Positions 58,475 to 64,000 of a DNA stretch of 64,000 bases are shown here, piece after piece. The DNA is from Tychonema sp. LEGE 07203 (GTDB lineage Bacteria > Cyanobacteriota > Cyanobacteriia > Cyanobacteriales > Microcoleaceae). How positions within the stretch are numbered: the stretch's first letter is position 1; the number at the start of each line of letters is the position of its first letter. A program made the translations under genes and the position numbers. The stretch spans positions 26,150-90,149 of the forward strand of contig NZ_JADEXD010000003.1 in the NCBI RefSeq assembly GCF_015207285.1, written 5' to 3'. The notes beneath the pieces were generated by a model. It was not told the DNA's origin and searched no databases. It saw nothing but the letters and a program-made list of their open reading frames with translations.

Positions 58475-58843
58475 ATGCACGATTTATATACACTGATTGA
58501 GAAAATTAAGAAAGCTCCTTCAATGTACTTGGGACGACATTCAATTATTTGTATTCAGGCTTTTTTATCTGGTTACAGCGTTGCTAAATATGAGTTGGGA
58601 GAACAGCCAACTAAACAAGATAGCGATTTTATGCAGTTTCCTGAGTGGATACGAAAAAGATTCAATGTGCAGACTAGCCAATCTTGGGCTAACGTCATTC
58701 TGTTTCATTCTGAAGATGAAAGCAAAGCACTAGATCAGTTTTTTGCGCTGTTAAGTGAGTTTATCGATCGTCATTCTTCGACTGATACTTTAGGCGAAGG
58801 GGGATTGGAGATAGAGGAAAAAGTGCAAGTGTTTAGGAATTGA
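58475..58843 (+). CDS. Putative immunity protein for the papain-fold toxin
   Basis: A 122-residue soluble protein, 42 bp after the restored toxin end. It begins MHDLYTLIEKIKKAPSMYLGRHSIICIQAFLSGYSVAKYEL, a pattern I associate with small immunity-type proteins (KIKK.P.MYLG...L..F..GY), then FPEWIRKRFNVQTSQSWANVILFHSEDESKALDQFFALLSEFID. No signal peptide, no damage. If the toxin is dead, the gene may survive as an 'orphan immunity' gene protecting against kin carrying the active toxin (inference). Confidence 0.75.
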   Translation: MHDLYTLIEKIKKAPSMYLGRHSIICIQAFLSGYSVAKYELGEQPTKQDSDFMQFPEWIRKRFNVQTSQSWANVILFHSEDESKALDQFFALLSEFIDRHSSTDTLGEGGLEIEEKVQVFRN

Positions 58844-58967
58844 TATAAAGGGCGATCGCTATCTGTGCAAACATCGCATTGGAATAATGGAAATGGATAA
58901 AATTGTGAGGGGAAAAAGAGGTTGGGTTGATGAAAGGAAGCCCAACCTACAAGTAAGGACGAGTGTG

Positions 58968-59576
58968 CTATTCCCAAGTTCGACCACTGTCTAAAAAATC
59001 ACCTGTTGCGCGATTCTGTCCATTAATTTTATCAACAAGATAATCAAGCGTTAAATTTAGAGTAACAGCGCGAATTCTAAAATCTTCTCGCCTAGCAGTT
59101 AAAACCCACCACAATCGGGTTGCATAATCTGCACAATTGCAAGATGTGCCCGTACCTCCAAAAGCTTGATATCTGGCACAGCCTGCTTCTCTGTAAGCTC
59201 CATTCTTAATCCAATTGGCTCTGTTTGGACTGATTTTTGCCTTGCGAACCGCTTGACCCCTCCTACTAAGTGGTTGACCTCTAAGATACCTATTTGTGTG
59301 ATCAAAATCAGTACCCTGATTTACAGATGGTTCATTTCTCGATTCTGGCCAAAAACCGTATGTCGCGTCAGTTTGCCATTGACCATTACCATTATTCTTA
59401 ACGATTGCGATCCAAGCGTGGCCTGCATCAGTTGGCAATGGAATCGAGGAGTTGTCTGGCTTACGAGCAAAAATCAAAACCTCGTACTGAGTATTTTGAG
59501 CTTGAGTAGGTGTCACCAACAAAGATGCTAAGAATATTGTGGTTACACCCACTAACGAATTAAAAACTTTTTTCAT
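58968..59576 (-). CDS. Secreted papain-like-fold protein of unknown function
   Basis: A 202-residue protein with a signal peptide (VFNSLVGVTTIFLASLLV, cleavage after TQA at about residue 26). A histidine-bearing strand DAGHAWIAIVKN (near 51-62) and a cysteine helix SCNCADYATRLWWVL (near 144-158) form the pair expected for a permuted papain/NlpC-like or DUF4105-like fold; other conserved-looking parts are YGFWPESR and RYQAFGGTGTSC. So a periplasmic or extracellular cysteine hydrolase or amidase is possible, but I cannot name the family. It is on the opposite strand to the toxin-immunity remnants. ATG 59576. Confidence 0.75.
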   Translation of the reverse strand: MKKVFNSLVGVTTIFLASLLVTPTQAQNTQYEVLIFARKPDNSSIPLPTDAGHAWIAIVKNNGNGQWQTDATYGFWPESRNEPSVNQGTDFDHTNRYLRGQPLSRRGQAVRKAKISPNRANWIKNGAYREAGCARYQAFGGTGTSCNCADYATRLWWVLTARREDFRIRAVTLNLTLDYLVDKINGQNRATGDFLDSGRTWE

Positions 59577-59780
59577 TATGTACCTCGCATTCTCGTTTTG
59601 ATTGTTTAATCAATACTGAACTAAGTAAATTGGATACTCTCTGCAGTAGATTTAGTAAATAACCAGAGACAGCTTTATCCTTCTCCCATGCTCCTTATAA
59701 ATCAAAGCTTTGTCTAGCCCAAAATGCTAAATTTTGTTGGGACTTTTGTATGCTACTTCAACTCGCCCTCTATAAAAAAT

Positions 59781-59822
59781 ATTGGGAGATATTGGGAAAT
59801 ATTGGGAAATGTTGGGTACAAT
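59781..59822 (+). promoter_or_regulatory. Four phased decamers over a -10 box upstream of the STAND ATPase
   Basis: Four successive 10-bp units ATTGGGAGAT, ATTGGGAAAT, ATTGGGAAAT and GTTGGGTACA occupy 59781-59820 exactly end to end. A TACAAT -10-like box (59817-59822) lies in the last unit, 30 bp before the ATG at 59852. A 10-bp period places each unit on the same DNA face, as expected for cooperative binding of a regulator, possibly the HTH at the N-terminus of the encoded protein. Confidence 0.6.
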
Positions 59823-59851
59823 ACAACCAACCCTGACATCTATCCGACTCT

Positions 59852-61231
59852 ATGAACCTTAAGGAAATGGTAAAACTCGCAGACGATATGGTGTTTGCTA
59901 AAACAGGTAAGCATCTCAATGACTTACAAGAGAAAATTCTGCGCGGGACATGGCAACATGAGGATTACAACGACATTGCCAAGGACGTTAACCTCTCTGA
60001 GGCTCGTGTTAGAGAGGTAGGAATGGAATTATGGCAAAGCCTTTCACAAGAGTTGGGGGAAAAAGTCAGTAAATCAAATTTTCGATCGGCAATGGAGAGG
60101 TTGGAAGTTTCAATATATTCAAATGTTGCACAAGAAGAATCAGTGCAAATTAACAGCGTTAACATCTGTGGAGAGCCTAGACACACCCCAAATATCCCAA
60201 ATTCACACCCACCAAATCAGGAAACATCTAACACAAAACAACCTCAAACCTCACATCAAGATTTAAGCGAAATGCCAGAGTTGGGTGATTTTTACGATCG
60301 CACCCTCGAACTCCAAACCCTCACAACCTGGATTCTACAACAACACAGCCGCCTCATAGCCCTCACCGGCAGACTCGGCATCGGCAAAACAACCCTAGCA
60401 GTACAACTCGTACAGCAAATCAAAGACGAGTTTGAGTACGTTATTTGGTGCAGCATAGACGCATCCCACACCCTAGATGAATTTCAACATAAACTAATAC
60501 AGTTTTTTTACAATTCAGAAAAACAAGATTCATCCCGAACAAACCAGAAACGCTTACCGCTGATTAAATATTTGCAAAAACATCGCTGTTTCGTAGTCTT
60601 AGATGACGTTCACAACCTTTTTTCTAGCGGCGAATTGGCAGGGAAATATAAACCAGAATACGAAGAATATCGCTCTTTATTCAAACAAATAGAAAAATTA
60701 TCCCATCAAAGCTGCTTTATGTTAATTGGTTGGGAACAACCGAGAGAAGTGACTCAATTTAAAAACCAAAATACTCCCATTCGTACCTTACAACTCAAAG
60801 GTTTAGACATCGCAGCCGCACGGGAAATCCTGAGAGATTGTGGGTTAGAAGAAAGCGACAACACGGAAGCACTCATTCACCGCTATGAAGGCAACCCGTT
60901 ATGGTTAAAAAATGTGGCGAATTTGATTCAAGAGTTGGGAATCGGCGTGACAGAATTATTACTAGATGATACCATATTGTTGCCGGAAGATTTAAAAGAT
61001 GTTTTGCATGAGCAGTTCGATCGCACTTCCGAACTAGAAAAACAAGTTTTGTCATTGTTGGCTGGGGAAAACCAGCCAGTCAACCTAGCAAAATTGCTAG
61101 AAAAAGCACAAATATCATCATCGGATTTACTCAATGCGCTCCAATCTTTATCGCGGCGCTGCTCGATAGAAAAACAGGAAAGTCTTTACACTCTCCCACC
61201 TGTATTGAGGCAGTATATCAAAGGGTTGTAA
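59852..61231 (+). CDS. NB-ARC/STAND ATPase with N-terminal vWA-MoxR-associated-type HTH
   Basis: A 459-residue STAND NTPase. Residues 1-75 are an HTH of the vWA-MoxR-associated (VMAP) N-terminal kind (MNLKEMVKLADDMVFAKTGKHLN, LSEARVREVGMELWQ). A low-complexity polar linker (100-140) leads to NB-ARC: Walker A GRLGIGKTT (173-181), Walker B CFVVLDDV (246-253), LIGWEQP, and the GNPLWLKNVANLI helix (near 350). A winged-helix-like end (LLAGENQPVNLAKLLEKAQ) closes the protein. There is no C-terminal WD40, TPR or effector domain, so it ends where full-size relatives continue. In known conflict systems such proteins sense invaders through repeats and act through an effector; here both are missing or encoded elsewhere. 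Confidence 0.88.
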   Translation: MNLKEMVKLADDMVFAKTGKHLNDLQEKILRGTWQHEDYNDIAKDVNLSEARVREVGMELWQSLSQELGEKVSKSNFRSAMERLEVSIYSNVAQEESVQINSVNICGEPRHTPNIPNSHPPNQETSNTKQPQTSHQDLSEMPELGDFYDRTLELQTLTTWILQQHSRLIALTGRLGIGKTTLAVQLVQQIKDEFEYVIWCSIDASHTLDEFQHKLIQFFYNSEKQDSSRTNQKRLPLIKYLQKHRCFVVLDDVHNLFSSGELAGKYKPEYEEYRSLFKQIEKLSHQSCFMLIGWEQPREVTQFKNQNTPIRTLQLKGLDIAAAREILRDCGLEESDNTEALIHRYEGNPLWLKNVANLIQELGIGVTELLLDDTILLPEDLKDVLHEQFDRTSELEKQVLSLLAGENQPVNLAKLLEKAQISSSDLLNALQSLSRRCSIEKQESLYTLPPVLRQYIKGL

Positions 61232-61328
61232 CCAGGGTAAAATCCACAAACGTTATGGGATGCTGGGTATGGGTATTTTGGCGATTCTAGCGGACGAGAG
61301 AGTTAAGGAAATTTATTTTACATAAAAA

Positions 61329-61515
61329 ACAATTAGCGTTGATTTGATGGACGGATGAATCATTCCCGTGCCCTTAATTTGGTATCCCAAATTGTTTAAT
61401 GCAGCGCCCGATCAAAGGGTAAATGGAAACAATGTGGAGGAGGTGATGGCATTCACTGGAAAGAAATCGATGAAGACCTCAGTACAGAGATAATGCTGCG
61501 CGGGCACAGGCTCCG
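61329..61515 (+). pseudogene. Decayed DUF2442-type gene
   Basis: Translation gives TISVDLMDG, an in-frame TGA (61356-61358), then IIPVPLIWYPKLFNAAPDQRV, a one-base frameshift near 61425, and WKQCGGGDGIHWKEIDEDLSTEIMLRG. Together this is the DUF2442 pattern (VDL.DGR.I.VPL.WYP.L..A.P.QR..W......GIHW...DED.S...LLRG). The protein is usually about 80-90 residues, so nearly all of it is recognisable but broken twice. DUF2442 proteins often accompany toxin-like partners. Confidence 0.75.
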
Positions 61516-61543
61516 AAACCTAAAATCACTGATTAATTTCGAT

Positions 61544-61598
61544 TGTGCTATAGTCTGGGAAATTGGCATCAACGTTGCGACGATCGAGTTGCCCAGCC
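61544..61598 (+). pseudogene. Fragment of a vapC PIN-toxin gene
   Basis: The DNA encodes CAIVWEIGINVATIELPSL, clearly parallel to VASIWEMGIKVAIGKLPLP of the intact VapC (about residues 39-57); the base sequence is also very close. No toxin-like coding sequence remains before or after it. Confidence 0.7.
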
Positions 61599-61652
61599 TT
61601 TTTTTTCTACTGCTGTCGATCCTGTAGGTTAATTAAAACTTCATTAATCTCA

Positions 61653-63074
61653 CTAATTAAGTATGGCGATCGCACTCAAACCCCATTGATTTTTCTTTTT
61701 GTCAAACTTTTTTACAACAGCAAGATTAACTGTGCGATCGTTTTGCAAATGACAAGCTAATTCATGAGGAACATAAACATCTTCTACAAACCCAAAACCA
61801 TTTTGATTCAAACGAAACCGACCAGTTTTACAAGGCATAATATCAAAGAGTTTGCCCGATTCGCGTTTCTCAACCGCAACCACCGTTAGCCGATCGCCAT
61901 TTCGATCGACAGTCACAGTCACGGGCGCGCCCACTAGCAGATTTAGACTGTTCAGCATCCCCCGATCGGGAGTAACAACTTCTTCAGATCCACTATGAGA
62001 ATGCAATCCAAATCTGAGCATAATCTTGCCAGTTTTGGCTGTAAAGTTACCGAGGTAGTTAGCATGAAATCGCGGGCAATTTTGCCAAATCACTTTTTCG
62101 GCATCAGCAGCTATATTTTTTAACACTTCCTCTGCGTTAGAGAGATTTCCTGTAGCAGCATACCAACTAGCAGTCAAGAGATTGCGAAGCGATTGGGGGA
62201 CTTTCCATCCGTTATTGTTACGAATAGCAAAAGCTCGATCGGCAGCCCATTTAGCGACTTTCTCTTGGCCTCTATTTGCGGCGAGTCGGCTGAGATCCTC
62301 AAAAACGCTAACACCAAAATTTTCATCCCTGCAAGTCAAACACGCTTTTGCACAAAGTGCCAGCGCTAGTTGAGTATCGGAAGTTTCCACGACTTTCGCT
62401 AAAGCGTGCCACGCCCAATAATCGCTACGCTTCTGCTTCACAAAAGAAACCAGCAGTTTTTGAGATTCTGCCGATCGCCCCAAACGATTTAGCAATAAAG
62501 CCTTGCGATAATTTAGCCATTCCGGTTTTTGAACTTGGGCGCGATCGAGTGCAACATCTATCAATTTAATTGCAAAATCTTGTAATTCTCGTACATCAGA
62601 GTAATCTCGAACAGTCAATTCACCAGCAATCTTCCCCACTTCCCTTGCTGTTTTCTCAACCAATGACTCAAAAACTTTACCGTCATTAGAAGGAGAAACC
62701 TGAAAGTCTTCCGCTCTAAAAGTGTCAATACCAGCCCATTTTATGAACTTCGGTAAAAACTTGATTTCCTTTTTTAATCGAAGAATTTGGGATAGCAAAC
62801 GACTAAACAGCAAATCTGGTCGAGTCAGCTTGAGTTTGTAATATTCTGCCAATATTTCCCTAAGTTGGCTGACAGATATTTCTGGATCTATGGATTGAGA
62901 TTGATTAGCCGTATCTATTAGTTTTTTTGCTTTGTCATAGAGAACCCAACCCACACTGCTAGCCAAAAATTTGTCGTTTGGATGCTGTTTTAGCAGTTCG
63001 TAGCCTCTCGAATAAGCTTCGTCTATGCGTCCAGATTTTCTCAGATTTTTGATTTCTTCCGTTAGATTTGACAT
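61653..63074 (-). CDS. TPR-like protein with C-terminal S1/cold-shock-like domains (TOTE-element type)
   Basis: A 473-residue protein. The N-terminal 310 residues are helical and TPR-like (MSNLTEEIKNLRKSGRIDEAYSRGYELLKQHPND; SDYWAWHALAKVVET; QEKVAKWAADRAFAI). The C-terminal part (about 340-473) is beta-rich with FRLNQNGFGFVEDVYVPHEL, a cold-shock/S1-like pattern, and before it TAKTGKIMLRFG. This matches what I recall of the TPR plus S1/CSD-like component of TOTE conflict systems. Its start (ATG 63074) comes 2 bp after the stop of the truncated helicase gene, consistent with one operon (helicase first). The protein itself is intact. Confidence 0.7.
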   Translation of the reverse strand: MSNLTEEIKNLRKSGRIDEAYSRGYELLKQHPNDKFLASSVGWVLYDKAKKLIDTANQSQSIDPEISVSQLREILAEYYKLKLTRPDLLFSRLLSQILRLKKEIKFLPKFIKWAGIDTFRAEDFQVSPSNDGKVFESLVEKTAREVGKIAGELTVRDYSDVRELQDFAIKLIDVALDRAQVQKPEWLNYRKALLLNRLGRSAESQKLLVSFVKQKRSDYWAWHALAKVVETSDTQLALALCAKACLTCRDENFGVSVFEDLSRLAANRGQEKVAKWAADRAFAIRNNNGWKVPQSLRNLLTASWYAATGNLSNAEEVLKNIAADAEKVIWQNCPRFHANYLGNFTAKTGKIMLRFGLHSHSGSEEVVTPDRGMLNSLNLLVGAPVTVTVDRNGDRLTVVAVEKRESGKLFDIMPCKTGRFRLNQNGFGFVEDVYVPHELACHLQNDRTVNLAVVKKFDKKKNQWGLSAIAILN

Positions 63075-63076
63075 TT

Positions 63077-63892
63077 TTATAACTCCAGTGCGAGGCGAAC
63101 TAATTCGGCGACTTCTAGATTCGTGTAGGCGATCGGGAAAACTTGCGTCACAAAACCATCTCCATCGTAGAAAACTTGCATTTTGACATTGCCAATATCT
63201 GATTTGAGATAGTAAAATTGGTGGTAATCGTGGTGTTCAATTCCCCAAATCGCTATTTTGTGTGAGTCCAATTTTGCTTTTATGAGAGCTTGAACAGTTT
63301 GCTGAAATTCATTTCCCGATCGCAGTTTTGATGTAATAATATCGCGCACTAAAGCGGCAAAATCAATCGGCTCAGATTTTACTGTTTCAATTCGCGTTAC
63401 CTGAAATTTTCCATTGTAATGCAAGCGAAGAGAACAGGAAGCTTGACCATCTTCCGATCCAAACTCGTAGACTTCCTGATAACTATTATGCTTGTAATAA
63501 TTTACTTGAATTCGATGGAATTTGAGAATTTCTACGAGATACAAGTAAAGATTTTTCAAAGATTTTTCTTGGATAGGGAAAGCAGAAATATTTTTATTCC
63601 CTGCTGCCGAATCCGGGTCGAATGCAATTAAATCCTTAAACACTACTGAATTTAGCTGGCTTTTACTGTCGTTCCAAGTTGTTTTAAAAAATGGTGTAAT
63701 TGAAGGAAATTTTAACAAAAAAAGTTTATTTTGAGTTACAAAAAACAAGGTATAAACCCATCGAAAATAAGCGGCATTTGTTGGTCCCTGGCCGGTATCC
63801 ATATTCGCGATCGCAGTCTTAAACTGCTGTCCCTGGGCGCGATGCAGAGTCAGCGCGTACCCAAACCTCAGACCAGGGTAAGAGCATCTCAA
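63077..63892 (-). pseudogene. 5'-truncated SF1 helicase gene: last helicase motif and C-terminal extension only
   Basis: An open frame of 271 residues begins LRFGYALTLHRAQGQQFKTAIANM, the last conserved motif (VI) of UvrD/RecD-like SF1 helicases, yet no Walker or other helicase motifs precede it. A stop codon lies immediately upstream in the same frame (63893-63895). The rest is a C-terminal domain with two beta-rich repeats (YYKHNSYQEVYEFGSEDGQAS...; WGIEHHDYHQFYYLKSDIG...). So the helicase lost its whole ATPase core. The remaining frame might still be translated from a TTG at 63892, but as a helicase it is dead. The downstream TPR-S1 gene is intact. Confidence 0.8.
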
Positions 63893-64000
63893 TCAGTCTT
63901 GACAAAAGGATTTGAGAAGAAGCATCATGTATTCATCATTCATTGCAGCCCGTTTCCTTTTCTGTGGCAAGCTACGCTTGAGAGTGGTTTCTTGATTGAC
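63893..64000 (-). mobile_element. Possible end of an insertion sequence (transposase C-terminus)
   Basis: Reading in from the right edge on the minus strand, a frame encodes a basic tail (TTLKRSLPQKRKRAAMNDEY ... LLLKSFCQD) and stops at 63893-63895, exactly where helicase homology begins. A short basic C-terminus at such a breakpoint suits a transposase, but only about 35 residues are visible, so this is tentative; other inserted genes are possible. Confidence 0.35.

Overview
The window looks like chromosomal DNA of a filamentous, non-heterocystous cyanobacterium of the Microcoleus/Oscillatoria/Phormidium type (inference). Evidence: very frequent HIP1-type octamers (GCGATCGC and its core CGATCG), short tandemly repeated heptanucleotides in many intergenic spacers, a tocopherol gene pair, a CobA-HemD fusion, a PEP-CTERM protein, a cyanobacterial serine/threonine kinase-histidine kinase hybrid and a secreted haemagglutinin-like CHAT protein. 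I found no rRNA, tRNA or CRISPR array.

Layout. 0-11 kb: an unrecognised protein at the left edge, an 1,798-residue kinase/ATPase/histidine kinase hybrid, a second histidine kinase, TldD, a small exported protein and CoaE. 11-20.5 kb: a large two-partner-secretion-type protein ending in a CHAT peptidase domain, two nuclease-fold proteins (PD-(D/E)XK-like and Uma2), a secreted trypsin-TPR protein and a Doc-type toxin-antitoxin pair. 20.5-36 kb: CobA-HemD, then two very large multidomain glycan-type enzymes facing each other: a 1,109-residue glycosyltransferase/methyltransferase/CmcI-like/TylF-like fusion and a 3,257-residue protein with five TPR-GT9-like modules plus a GT4 domain. 36-53.7 kb is mostly housekeeping: homogentisate phytyltransferase and tocopherol methyltransferase (vitamin E), KtrB/KtrA potassium uptake, a sulfite-oxidase-like molybdoenzyme, a PEP-CTERM protein, S-adenosylhomocysteinase, a DedA protein, isocitrate dehydrogenase, HemE, an NAD-dependent epimerase-like protein and a B12-binding radical SAM protein.

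53.8-64 kb is a conflict island where intact and decaying modules are packed together: VapBC; a Tse2-like protein with a possible immunity partner; the joined end and start of a lost antitoxin-toxin pair; HtpX; a DUF6932-like/XRE pair; a frameshifted papain-fold toxin with an intact putative immunity gene; a secreted papain-like protein; a STAND (NB-ARC) ATPase with a vWA-MoxR-associated-type HTH and four phased decamers over its promoter; remnants of a DUF2442 gene and a VapC; and the downstream half of a TOTE-like element whose SF1 helicase has lost everything before its last motif, next to what may be the end of an insertion sequence at the window edge.

A second theme is repeat DNA. Heptanucleotide arrays, mosaic repeat cassettes and palindromes fill the spacers, and in at least two enzymes (HemD domain, tocopherol methyltransferase) repeat-like DNA appears inserted in frame inside the coding sequence. 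All family names come from reading motifs by eye; no database search was run.
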